64,000 nucleotides of DNA from Ilex aquifolium (lineage: Eukaryota; Streptophyta; Magnoliopsida; Aquifoliales; Aquifoliaceae): NCBI GenBank assembly GCA_951799425.1, contig OX637396.1, forward strand, positions 38,618,701 through 38,682,700, read 5' to 3'. Position 1 is the stretch's first letter. Each line of letters starts with the position of its first letter. Position numbers and translations under genes: made by a program. Shown one piece after another: positions 1 to 13,500 of the stretch. Below the pieces are notes generated by a model. That model saw only the letters and a program-made list of their open reading frames with translations. It did not search any database and was not told the origin of the DNA.

Positions 1-240
1 TAAACTTTGCTTTTGATTTAATTTAATCTCAACAGTTATTATCTCAATTTTAATCTATTTTCACCTTTCGATCAATGCTAAAATGGATTAGATTGGACTA
101 GTTTATAAAAATTCAAATGATGAAAATTGATAGGACTTAATTAAAATAAAATTAATAGTTGAGAGATTAAATTAAAATAAATTAAAAATAAATTGATCAA
201 ATTGAATCTAAAAATAAAATTTAGGAACTAACTATAATTT
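1..240. repeat. MITE-like AT-rich repeat fragment, cut by the window edge
   Basis: AT-rich sequence ending in a block of the type 'gacttaatt...aaattaatagttgag...aggaactaact'. A similar block recurs at about 47.93-48.03 kb, which suggests a dispersed non-coding repeat family. No ORF or clear terminus is visible here because the element runs off the window. From 241 to about 460 I see only AT-rich intergenic DNA that should include the cyclin gene promoter; no convincing TATA box was found. Confidence 0.35.
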
Positions 241-459
241 TTAACAAAACCTATCTTATTTTTTGATTAATTTTAATGAAATTTGTTTCAGATTATTTTG
301 AAGAAATTGATTCTAAATAATTATATAATTTTAATTTAAAATTTGAAATATAATTTAAAAATAAAGGTTATTTATCAGGGAAATTTATGAGATTTACTCA
401 ACAATTTTTTTTTTTTCCATAACATGACTAGGAATTGAAAAGTACTAAATAGCACAACC

Positions 460-787
460 AACCCCCAACATTTTCTCTCTCATCATCCCACCACACAAGA
501 CTCCTACGAAGCGAAGAGCCGAACGGCGAGAGAGAGAGAGAAGAGTAGAGATGAGCGAGAGAGAAGGGGATCGAACAATCAATCACACAGATACCACACT
601 GTAATCGAGCTCTCTTTATCAACCGAACACTCGGTTGTGCTCTCTATTCAACTGATGCTAATCCGGCGCTTAACCGCTCAAATCAAACCCTAGCGCAACT
701 CAAAATCAAATCAGTCATTAAAACCTGTTCTTTGTTCCAGATTCTGCCAAGAAGAAAGGTCAGAGAGGAACCCAAGTACCCCTACTG
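460..787 (+). other. Probable 5' leader exon of the cyclin T gene
   Basis: A GC-richer segment with a CT/GA-rich stretch (GA repeat near 529-546) stands out from the AT-rich flank. It ends near two possible splice donors, at 759 (aag|gtcaga) and 788 (ctg|gtcagt). No long ORF is present. An untranslated first exon followed by a long leader intron is common in plant regulatory genes, and the next plausible acceptor (ggacag|g at 4431-4432) lies 92 bp upstream of the cyclin start codon. The transcription start and exact donor are not determined. Confidence 0.4.
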
Positions 788-3700
788 GTCAGTATATCTA
801 TTCCATATGTATGTATGTATGTGTGTGGGTATGATTTTATATGTTATGGGTTTTTGAATTTGATGGAATTGGTTTAGTTGAATGATTTTGACAAGGTGGT
901 AGACTGGGAGAATTGTGGAAATTTATGGGTTTTATTTGAATTAGTGTTGGGATATATGAATTAGGTTTGGCGAGTAATGGGCTGGGTTTATACACCAAAT
1001 ATATTCATTATATACAATTAAAAAGAGAGATTTCGTGCTTGGGTATTCGTGCGTGCTTGTGGTTGGGTATGTGTTGGACTGGGTAAACTTCTTTCTGTTA
1101 TGTTGATGCGTTGTATTATGGTTTTTTTGTGCTTACAAACAAATATGAGGGATGCTTTTTTCTAACAAAAATTGGAAGGGATTATAGTGCTTACTGTTTA
1201 GTGCTGTTGGAATAATGTTATAGTAATATGCTTTTGTGTGTACAAAAGTTGAATTCTTCAAGGGATTGTTTAAAATTCTTAACTAGCAAAATATAATATA
1301 AGATGGATACATGCATTGCTATTGTTGGGTTGTTTGCGCTTCTTGTATTTTTTTCTTTGTTTTATCAAGATTTTGCTATATCACCGTATCTGTATCAAGT
1401 CATATCCCTCTTTATATCTATTGGTATGCTTGATGGTGAGGGATTAAAGTGGCTGGGGAAGAAACTGGTACATTTGGGATAGACAAGGTGTGGAAGGAAA
1501 CATCTTAAAGCCTTGTTAACTTAAGGGGGTAAAAGAGAAGGGAAAATGAAGTTCGATGCTCTTATGTCACTAGTCTTTCCATAAACAAACCCTTGATTCA
1601 TGGCCGACAACAAAGTTTTATGTTTTGAGAGGAGATATTTTCTTTACTTTTAGTTTCGTGATGAATTTACTGTGATCAAATTTTCTTTTGGATGCTGCAC
1701 TGATGTCTCACTGTTTTTAGGGACTGCATGTCGGTCCATGTTCGTTCTCCAGGATGTTGCTTTAAATCCCACCTATTTTCGTGGAGTGCATACTTGTTGA
1801 GAAATAAGTACCAAAGTAATTTGTACTCTTTTGGGATCATTTCATCAGCATTGACGCATAAATATTTGGCCTAGTTACTCCAACCCATGCTCTTTGTATT
1901 AGTTGGAATTTCTAAACCTAGATCAATCACTAAAGTAGAGAGTTCGCCGGTTAATTTTTCACTCATTTTCATCAGTTGGGTTGAATCATGATTTTTCGAT
2001 AAGGCCATTATTATGTATGTGTGAAATGCAATAGACATGATGCCAAAGTTGTTGTGGGATAGTTATACAATGTCAGTGACAATATCATTTTTGGTTTTTT
2101 TTTATTAATAGAAGAAATATTTGAGAGAAGTGATAAGTCAAAGGGGTGTGATTGTGTTTATGTTCAACAAGGAAATCAAAATACAACTGCACACAAAAAA
2201 TTATTAAATAAATAGAAAAAAAAGGAAATGGAGGAAAAACTATATTGTTAGATTAAGATTTATAAACTTTGAGTAAATCTTGAGCTGAACAAGAGTTGCC
2301 ATTGGGGGGAAGAAAGTATGATGACTTGATGTACCATGAAAAATGGAGATGAAGCTGTTATTGTATCCAAGCACCAGGAAGTGTGTGAGCAAAATTTTCG
2401 CGTGTGTTTGAGAGAGAGAGAGAGAGAGAGACTTGAAGTTTTTGACGTGCTTTGGTGATAATCTGATAGCTGAAACATTGGAGACCTGTTGTTTATTGAC
2501 AATTTTCACTGAGAGCAATTGAGATGGAAATGCCTAAAGTTGGTTTACTTATGTAGTGAGCCATCTATACTGATTTGTTGGGCCGCTGAAAGGCTCTTAC
2601 AGATTGCTATTTAAATTGGTGTCCAAATGGGATTTTGTCGATGAAAATGTTTCTTAAGGGTTGCTTTTTTTCTTCTGGCTTTGTCTTTTTTTTTTATTCG
2701 ATTTTATTTATTTATTTATTTTTGGGGTTTTTTTTTTGGTTGTTGTGGGGGGGCGGGGTTAGGACTTGGGAGTTCCTGAAAGGTCTAGGTTTTAAGGCCC
2801 TGCTGACAGCACAGCTCATCTGGCCATTCTTATAATTCTTCCCCTTCCTCACGCCTAACCGTATTCTTGGTTTTCTATATCATATGGATCACATATATAG
2901 TAATTTGAAATGTATAGTTTTTTGAGCAAATAATATGGCATTTAGACACTTTATTGTCCTGGAGTTTGCAACGACTGAAATGCATTAGTGGGAATATTTC
3001 ATAAGTATGTTTATTCTTTTACGCATTTTGTTGTCTTTCTGTTGACAATGGGTTGAAGCTTGTTCTCTAACTTCTATTCTTTATCAATCAAAGACTTGAA
3101 GATGATTATACCATGGGTTTGTCCTCGTCTAAATGACATATGATAATGTTGTTTATCAAATCTTTCCAAAATGAGAAAAGCAGATGGTGTTATTACAAAT
3201 GAAAGCGGTATAGTCATGTAGCCCAAAGCGGTGGAGGGAGTTGTTCCCAGTTAATGAACCCCGCCAAAGTTTTATTAAGCGGTAAGTCCTAGGATCAACT
3301 TTCCCTATTCCTCCTTGGGGCTAGCCATTAGCCTGGCTTTATCCCTGGTGTAGCCCTGCCCATGTCGATTGGTAATGGGTGTGGTCGGCTGAAGACCTGG
3401 ATATCCTAGTAGCAAAAGAAAGAGTGTTATTCATATATAGACTTTTGTTCTTGAGCCTTTAATTATGCCAAATGCTTTAGCTTGCAGAATCACATTCTTA
3501 GGTTATACATCTATAATGACCACACCCTTCATTGGACATAGCCACCTTTGGATTTCAACACGATTTTAGAATTCTCGATGAACATCATCATTGGAATTGC
3601 GAAATTCCACTTCGAATATAATTCCTTATTGGCCTTGTTTTGTTACGAATTAACATGGCATTTAAATGTTTCCGTGTAAAAGAATGCTCTTAATTTTCGA

Positions 3701-4432
3701 GAGATCAAATGTAAAATAACATGTTGAAGGCTGTAGTAAGTTTTTGGTCATGAGTCTTTGTGGGCTTCTCTCTGAATTTATGCGTCTAAGATCCTTGATT
3801 GAATATATCTATGCTTTTGGGAGAGAAATATTTGTGCAAATTTAATGACAGACCACCATGGTGAGAGTCAGGACCTAGGTTGCTGTCAAAAAATGGCTGA
3901 AAGCCTGAAACTATTTGATTTTCTCAAATGGTTCTCCAAACTGTAGAACATTTAGTCTAAGACTTGACTTTCCACACTAGTGTTAGTATCTCTGTTAGAT
4001 TGTTCGTACCTGCATACAACAACCCCCCACCCCCCACCCCCCTCCTTTTTCTCTTTCCTTTTCCCCCAACAAGGCAACAACCCCAAACACATGTACACAC
4101 ATATAATTAACCTACATTGTATCCTTTATTTTTTGAAGTGCCTTTTGTGAATTGCCATTTTTCTTGTAGTAAAGAACCTATTAGTTGTGGTGTCCAATTC
4201 TCATTAGGTGAGGTAAATTATTGCAGTGGGTGTGAAAGGTTATAATGAAAACTAGGGTATAATACGCAGCTACAGAACACTTGACAAGATGCAATTGTTG
4301 TGCTTATTGAATCATTTTGAGATGCTTTTGGTTTCGTTTGTGATGCCATGATTGCCATCACTTTTTGTTATTGTTGTATTGAGTTTGAACTCTCATCGCA
4401 TGTGTCTGACTTTGTATGTTAATTCTGGACAG
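788..4432 (+). other. Probable leader intron of the cyclin T gene
   Basis: 3.6 kb of AT-rich sequence without a supported gene lies between the leader exon and the acceptor at 4431-4432. It contains T-rich low-complexity tracts (2668-2760), a GA microsatellite (2411-2431) and a C-rich run (about 4023-4053). The intron assignment is inferred from its position and splice-like borders, not proven. Confidence 0.35.
4023..4053. repeat. C-rich tract (G-quadruplex-prone on the minus strand)
   Basis: Three C6 blocks separated by single A residues are followed by more C-rich sequence. The complementary strand therefore carries several long G-runs close together. It lies inside the probable leader intron of the cyclin gene. 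Confidence 0.6.
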
Positions 4433-4524
4433 GATGTTATTTGGATGTTGTGGGGTATATATTGTGTTAACTAGAGAAATATTTTACGTGATTCCTAGAT
4501 ACATTTTTTTGGAAAGAGGTACAT

Positions 4525-7500
4525 ATGGCTGGGTTGATACCTGGTGATACTTCACTCCATGGATTGTACGAAGGTGGGTCTTACAAACTTTCTGAAGACA
4601 AGCCAGAGGAAGTTGGTGGCCGTTGGTATTTGTCTAGGAAGGACATTGAAGAAAATTCCCCATCTAGACGAGATGCCATCGATTTGAAGAAAGAGACTTA
4701 TCTACGCAAGTCATACTGTACATTCCTACAAGATTTGGGCATGAAGCTTAAAGTGTAGGTTTTTATACTTTTGATTTTGAATCATGTGAAATCCCGTTGC
4801 TGTTGTCATTTTCCGTATTGCTACATGCAATAACTGCCATTATGTCACATTTACTTAAATTGCTAATGTTCATGAGGTTGGAAGAACACAAAAAGGTGGA
4901 ATACTATTCATGTAATAATTCCATTACAACTATTTGGTGAACATAGTATTGTTTAAACACCACAGCTAAATTTTTTGAATGTTACATTATACTGTCAGGA
5001 AACGATAGCATATTTGACAAAAAAGTATATCTCAGTTAGTAGTAAAAAATCTAGTTTTGCTGTTCGACGCAAAACTACACTACTTTTGCGGTTCAATAAA
5101 TAAACTACATGAGAGACAAAGAAACTCCACAAAATCCAGGAAACAGCATGGATATACATGCTTTCTTTAGTTTATTAAAATAAACATATGTGCTCGTGTC
5201 CTTATTAAAGAACAGTGGGTGGTTGTTAAATGTCTGACTGCAACATAATACTAAGAAGTGCCCTTTCATAACAAAAAATCACGAACTAATGACATGTGAG
5301 AAATTTAGGGAAAATCCAGCAATAGAAATATAATGCATATTCACTTGATTATTATTATTGGCAAGTCAAACAGAGCTCACTGTGATAGTTGTGCGATATT
5401 GGACAATTGTATGGCAAATCCATAAAAGAGTTGGCTCTTGCATAGTAGATGGTTTTCAAACCACTTGCAATATAAAGAAAGCATCTCTTTAAGTATGCTA
5501 ACTGCTATTTAAATAACCTAATGAGTTTATAGGAAAGGTCATCAGGAGGAATCTTAAAATCATTACCTCTGTCTTGATTATGTTTAGGAGCCTTGGATAT
5601 GCTTGTGCTTTTGAAATGTATGTGTTTATACATAATAGATGGCAACATATTAGATTTAATTTATATTGTTAAAGTAAGAAGGGTCATTGCCTAATTTGGT
5701 TTTAAAATGCTCGATCTAACTGTCAAATTGTGGGTTCGAATATAAGAGTAGTCACTTTGTACAAAGAACACCAAATGTTAGGCTTGTGCCCAGACAATCC
5801 CTCGAAGTCATAGTTTTAGAACTCAGCTATTATGGGATGTAACGACTCTTGTGAAATGGTATCAATGGCCTTTGATACTGTTATATATAGTGAACACTTT
5901 CGATGTGTCGGGTCAATTATCCACATAGAGGGTGAGATTCCAGATGATGTTACTCATAGAATTGAAGTAGAATGAACTACGTGGAGGAATACATATGGTG
6001 TATTGTGTGATTAATGCAAGCTTCTTAATCTGAAAGGCAAGTTATAAAGGCGGCCATAAGGCCAGCCATATATATGGTACCAGATGTTAGGAAGTTTAAG
6101 ATATAACACACTCAAAAATCAAATGTGATGGAAATGAGGCTATTAGAACAGATTTGTAGTAAAACCAAAGAGGATAGAATTAGATCTAGTATAGAAAAAA
6201 TAGAAATGCCACCAATAGTAGATAAACTAAAAGAAAAATGATTTGTATGGTTTGGACTTGTTTATCGAAAGTCGATTAAGGAAGATTACTATTTATTCAA
6301 GAAGAGTGATGTGATAACTGTTGACCGTAATGCGAGTGATAGAGAGAAGTTGAAATTAATTGTGATTTGAATTAGTTGGGACAAGGTTTTGTTTAGTCAA
6401 GTTGAGTTGCATTTGAATAATAGCCTATCACTAATCATTTGGGTAGATATCAATACCTCCCCTTATTTCTTTGATCACCCCTGGTTGTTTGAAGTATCTC
6501 TGACCTCCCTTGGGCTTGAAGGCTTTTATGCTAGCGTTTTGGGTGTGAAAATTTTGACTGATTAAGTCCATTTACACTCCCACTACCTCTGTTTGAGGAT
6601 ATATCGAAGTGAACCTTGAAATTTAAGGTGGACACATTGACAATGGAGGCCTGTGGTATTTTAAAACTACTACAGATGTGGAATATTATTGTGCCAATCC
6701 TCATGGGAGGTTTCCGATGCCTACACTTCTTATTCGGTGGTCAGATAGATTCATGTCTATGGACCTGAAGGTGTCATGTGGTTCATTATTAGTTGCATGG
6801 TGTCCTAAGTTAAAGGTATATACATCTGTCAGTTAATACCATGTTGTATCGTGGTTGAAGAATAATGATTTATATTTGACTAATGATTCAAAGGTGCATA
6901 TTTTCAAATGCAGGCCCCAGGTAACCATTGCTACGGCAATAATTTTTTGTCATCGTTTCTTCCTTCGACAATCCCATGCAAAGAACGATAGGCGGGTAAG
7001 TTTTTCCTTGTTTCTCATGATTAGTTATTCATTTTGTGGCCAAATGGGAATCCTAATTGACCTGGATTGTTTGTAGTTCTGACAAGGATGATTACTATGT
7101 AGTCTGTTCCTAAGAATACTCACATCTAGTCAACTTAATGAATGGGATAGTAGTGGTCAGAAACTGAGTAAAATGTTCGTGGAGAATGCTGATCATCCAT
7201 ATATACCACACTTGAAGGACCTAAAACCATCCATGCTTACTTTTAGGGGTACTGTTCATGGCACTTAAAAGTCCCAATGAGGTTTGTATAAGGGACGAAG
7301 GTACTCTTGTTCCACTTGTGACTTGCCTGATCAGAGGCTGAAGTTCAATTTGTGAGATATGCAAGCCAAGCTTGAACTTTTTTGTACCTCGTTGAATAAT
7401 TTAGTTTAACTTGAGCTTGGATCAATAAGCTGGTAAGCATCCTATGCCATATAAGAAGCCACACCTAAGTTGGCTTGTAGTTACTCAGTTGTAAGCTTAC

Positions 7501-10500
7501 TCGAGATTGACTCATGAGATAACAGCCAAACTTGAGCTTTATTTGGAACTCATTAAAAATTTTCAGGCAAAGGTTAGACAATCTACTAGTAAGATCAACT
7601 TGGATCATTTACGCCCCTAAGCCCAACAAACTTTCATTTGTGAAAGGTTCTATTCTGCAACATTTTATAACCAAATGGAGATGTAGACTATTTACCATTT
7701 TGTGGGTTGTTTGGTTAACCTATAAATACAACACTCAGTTGAAAAACAAATGTCACATCTTCGTATCACCTTTTTTACCGGTTGAGCACAACAGAAGCTA
7801 ATCTATACTACTAATAAAAGTACCTTAACATGAAAATTTTTTAATTCTCTATTTTATCCTTATAAAGAATTGCAAATACCACTCTATCATTTCAAAATTA
7901 AATATATAAATTATCATCATATCGTTATGTATTTAAATCTCTAAATTACCTTTAACATCTCTTTTAATTATCTATTCTCTATATATAAATATCAGTTTCT
8001 ATGAAATTTTTTGATTGACTATATTACTCTTAAAAATATATGCATCATTATACTTTTAATAAAGTTCAAAAAAATTTCAAAAACTCCATCAATCTAATAT
8101 TACTCATCTCACATGCAAAGAAATATTTTTCATCGAGAAGTTTAACTCTTTTATTTCTAAGTTAAAAAAATAATCGTAGATATAGTTTTTTAAAATCAAT
8201 TTATGTTGTATAAGTATAATTCTTTAGTGACAATAAACTTTCTAAGTTGTATTAAGATTTTATGTAAAAATAGGGTGTGATGTATTTTTAAGTAAAACTT
8301 GAATTTTTTAAAATTTTAATAAGTTTTATAATATATATTATATAGTAATATATTAAATTTTATTCCAATTAACCTGATTAATTGATAATTAAAGTAAGAT
8401 TTCAATATGATTAGTATATTGACAATTACTTTTATTTTATTCAAGGAATTATAAGTAGAATCCTAATCAAATGAATTTCAAAAAATTTAATTTCTCAAAT
8501 ATCACTAAAAAAAATCACTCTCAATCACAAAATTCTATAAAAATAGAACTTTTAACAATTTTTTTTTTATCTTTCTTGTTATAGTTAGAAAGACGAATTT
8601 TGTACATTCCCAAAATTTTCATAATCCTATAACAGAATATAAGCAATGAAAAATTAAGTTTAGTAAATTTGAGATGATATTTAATTCAAGTACACATATC
8701 TAATATGTTAAGTTTTGTGTACGAAAATTATTTACGTGCAATGCACTTAGTGTATTGCTAGTGTTATCAAAAACATGCGCTAGGCGAGGTCTGATGAGGC
8801 CGGCTTGCCTCAAGTGGTCCAAGGGGAGGCGAATTGTTTGAAGCAAAGATTAAGCAAAAAAAAAAAAAGAGCGCCTAATGGGGCTATTCTCACTCTACAA
8901 ATCTCCATTCCCACCCCGTTAAACTCTAAATCATAAAATTACTAAGTCCACTCCTTCTATATTCACCCCACTAATAACTAAGTTCGCCCCAATATCCCAT
9001 CTCACACAACCTATACAAAAATATACTCAACTTGATTATCTAATATAGATCTCTCAAGTGATATTTAAGTTGGTATTGATTCCAAGTTTATTTCATTTTG
9101 TTGAACGTGTTTTTTTTTATCAATATCAATGATTTTCATTTGAGGTTTGTATATAATATATATAAGGTTATATACGCACACACATACAAATATACAAACT
9201 TAACTTACTTTTATTTTTTGAAGAGAAATTTACATGGAATGATTAGAATATAAAAAATATTTGAGTAAAGGCTTATCTAGTTTAGTCATTAATGGGGTGG
9301 GTATAGAATGCGGTGGACTTTAGCCATTAGTGAGGTATATATATAGCGGGGGTGAGTTTAGTAGTTTTATAATTGGGAGTTTAATGGGATGTGAAAGGAT
9401 ATTTGTGGGGTGGGAATAGTCTCACTTGAAGCCTAATGCCCAAGCAACGAGGCGAGTGCTTTTCTATATTTGTCTTTGCTTTGTTGATCTTTTATGAAGG
9501 CGGATTATTCCACTGCACAGAGACTTGCCTTGTGCTTCTACTTGTTCTCTTCCTCTTCCTCTTTTTCTTCTTCTGCTGGTCTGGTGACTGGAACAGAGAC
9601 ACTACCAGACGTCTTCTGTGACATTTCTTCTTTTCCAAACATCTTTTGCTGGGATGAAGACCTGTCTTGCTGGAACAGATACTTGTCTGCTGTTGCTTCT
9701 AGGTTTACAAAAAACCAAACTACTAACGTCAATTTTTTTTTGTGTTCTTTTTTGTGCTGTTGGTTTTTTGTTTTCTGGAAAATGATCTTTTTCATTTTGC
9801 TGTTTTTCACTTCATCTTTGCCAAGACTTTAGATATTATTGGTGTTTGTTTTAATTTAAATGTTTATGCTTTTGGTTGCATTTTTTAATATTTAGTATTT
9901 GAGAAGTTAGAACTTGAATATTTAGTACTTATGATGTTAATAATAAAATATTTTCTTGGTTTTTATTTTGTTCACCTCAGTGTGATGAAGCTTTTGCTTC
10001 GCCTCTTGCCTCTCGCCCAGGCCTCAAAAGAGTGAGCGACTCGTGTGCTACACTTTCCCTCTGTTCGGACAGAAAACCTAACAGTTTCATTGGCCCAAAA
10101 GTATAAGGGGGTTATATGTTTTTTTTTCTTCATGAATCGGGAGGCAATATGTTATGGGGCCAAACCACAAGGGGCAAAACTGTATTTACCTGAATTTTGT
10201 TTAAAAGTCCCATATCCCAAATCCTAGAATCAGTGTTGTAGTTGTTTTACAAAATAAAAAGAAAAAAGAAAAGAAAAATTCAGATTTGCAATATTTGGAA
10301 TGCTTTATGGGATCCAGAAAGAGATGGGAGGGAGAAACAATTGAAGAAAAATGCTTCAGAGATCTGCTCTGCAAATTAAACTATTTAATTTTTTTTACTT
10401 GATGCTCATGCTACAAGCCTTTGGAAATGTCATTTTTAGTTGTTTTGGCATATGCTTCATAGATGTTAGCACAAAAGTTTATTGGGGCTTCAAAGATGAA

Positions 10501-13500
10501 AGCTCTGGAGATGTTTGGTGTGGTTTAGGGATGAGAGCCCACTTTGACTTCATTTCACTTCCCCAGTATGCTTTTGTTTTTGGAAGGAGCGAACTGATTT
10601 TTGGTTTGAACTAACCGTTTCTCACTCTACAGGTGGCTTTGATTTGAGGCAAAATTGGAAAAGACAAGCATAAACCATGTTTTATATTTGCTATCACCAG
10701 ACTAGGGCCTTCAAAAATGAAATAGGGAAAAAAAAAATTGTGTTTAAGACATATTCTGTCGGCAGAAGTATTGGATATGGTGCCTAACTTCTCTTGAAAT
10801 GTCTTGCAGACCATTGCGACAGTTTGCATGTTTCTCGCGGGGAAGGTTGAAGAAACTCCTCGTCCTTTAAAAGATGTTATACTAGTTTCTTATGAAATTA
10901 TTCATAAAAAGGATCCTGCAGCGGTACAAAGGATCAAGCAAAAGGTATTATAACTTTTTTTGTGGGCTCTTCTACTCATTTTCACTTATTGGTATTTCTC
11001 CTATTGGCTTATTCCCCATTATGTGAGGTTTTTCTCTTTTCATGAAACATAATGAATATCTTAATCTTCTATGCTCTGCTTCTCAAATGCCTATAGCTTA
11101 TAGAAATGAAATAATGCCACAACAAGTAGTATGGTAACCATGACTAGTCTTTTAATATATATATACTAGTTCATGCCTATGCCTGAAGCCACTATGTAAT
11201 ACAAAAAATGCCTTATTAGAAACAATAAGAATCTATTGAAAAAAGTTGAATCTTCATTCACACAAAAAAAAGGTTTGCCAGAAAACCTCACCGGATGCAA
11301 GTAACAACTCAACACTAACAAAATAATTCTAAACTATGAACGCATAAAACCCCAATTTTACCACCAGTTCATATTATATTCTAAACTTGAAAGAATAACT
11401 TCATATCACACTCAAAAGTGAAGCAATATATCACCATAAAAACAATTCATTGTCCAAAAATTCTAGCTGAATCCAGTAAAAGCTGTCATTATTGAAAAAT
11501 TCAACACTATTTCTTAACTTCATGCAAGATTTATGTACTTAAAACTGTGAAATAAAAAAGAAGACACAATCATAATTGTTTACCACAACAGAGCATCCAA
11601 AAAAATTAATTAAACTATACTACCACCCTCACATTCTTTCTGCAGAACTTGAGAAGTGGATTCACCTCACGTGCTACTCAAACATCGCAAGCATGTACTT
11701 CCCTATATGGTTGTCTTCTTTTCTGCCTCGGTCATCTCATCCAACTATTATTTCCACTTATTCAACAACCTTCTAAAAATCGACCAATATATCAATAGAT
11801 CATAAATTTTTCATAGATCAATAATATCCAACAATTCTTAGCTCATTTTTTTTCCTCTTGATAAATAGTAAACAACTTGTTATTCAAAATCATACAAATT
11901 AGATAATCTACAGTTAACAAAGAAAACTATAGGTTTGCTTAATTGAATCCATAAAGAGAAAAACAAAATTTTAATTGTCAAATCCCAAAAAATAAAGGGG
12001 CCGTTGTAAAGGGGGCATCCTTGCCTGAGTCCACGACTTGCCTTGAAGAAATCTACCGTAGAGTCGATAAGTGCCGTTGAATACATGCTTTGATTAAGTT
12101 TACCATTTCTCTGGAGAAACTAAATTTGAGGAGAGTTATGAATAAGAAAGCGTGGTTCAAACGATGCGTTTGCCATGTCAAGTTGAACCAGTCTCTTATT
12201 TCACTATTTACCTTCACTTCAAAGCAGCCGGAAGCAAAGGGCGAAAACTCCAAAACTAGTAAAGGGTGTGCTTGTGTTGTGGTTTTGAGTTCCTTGGCTT
12301 GTGTTCTATATAGTAACGAGTAGAGAGAACCCCGAATGGGCAGGAAGATACACTAGGCGCAGTAGTAGCTCTAGAGTAGGTTCTTCGACTGGATTAATGC
12401 GTGTATGAACCCTAAAAAAATCTCGAAGGTCTAGTCTAGAAAAAATTCGGATTTGGTTGGGTTAGTTTTTTATGTAGGAAAAGTGGTCATGGGAGGAAAT
12501 GTCATTGCTAGGGGAATAGTTGAGGATGTACTTGTTCAGGTTAATAAGTTTTATTTTCCAGTTGATTTCATCGTTTTGGACACCCAACCAGTTGTTCATT
12601 AGGGGAAGTCAAATTCTTGTTATTCTTGGTCAACCCTTTTTTACTACCTCGAATGCTTTAATCAATTGCATGAATGGTGTTATGAAATTAACTTTTGGGA
12701 ATATTTGCCTTTTACAACCAAATGGTTTCCACAAGTTATCAAAAAATCTCATTAACACATCCTTGAGTACACAGTAATAAAAAAAAATAGTAGATTTAGT
12801 GGTCAACAAAGGGAAAACAAAAGGAACAAATTACCAGAATTCAAGCACCCTAACTCTTACCATTTTTCAAAGAATCAACTTAAAATCAGCAGCTCATTCA
12901 TAATTGTTAGCTACCTAACAGTTGCATCAAATAACCAGTATAGTAGCTCCTTCACAATTGAAAAACATGAACTTAATTGGTTGAGGTGTTGCAGTTATGC
13001 TCTACTTCGTTGCAACAGGTATACACATTAATGAAATTCACTGTATTTTTTCACCTATCTCTAAGTATACTAACCTTTCAACTTCTTGTGAAGTCATAAG
13101 TTATGACATGTAGATTTTGTTATTTAAAAAGCTAAAAATATCGTGATCCAAGAATTCAAACAATCACAAAGATGCTACGGTGGAATGCTTGTGCATAAAA
13201 ATGCGAATCCAACAATAATCATCAAAAGCGAAGAAAAATCCAATAGAGGATTTATGACTGTAATATATTTCGTATAGAATTGAAACCTTTTCGCCAAGAT
13301 AGATAGTCTCCATATCAACAGAAATGGAATCTCGACTCTACTATGGTTGTCAATGCCCTGTGTCTGAGAAAAGCCGAAAGTCTCTCTTTCTCTCATGCTC
13401 CTTCTACACCAAAATAAAAAAAAAATTCAGGTTTTTAAAAAAAAAAAAAACCAAGTGAAGAGACTGACAGGCTTATAAGTTTACCATGCAAGAGGAGCCC

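Noticed and set aside
3200..3430. A tRNA-like or SINE element in the leader intron (gcccaaagcggtgg..., ctggatatcctagtagc)
   Set aside because: No convincing B box, tail or target duplication.
8765..10050. Possible larger element with 'aggcg' motifs at both ends around the MITE
   Set aside because: The ends do not align convincingly and no target duplication was found.
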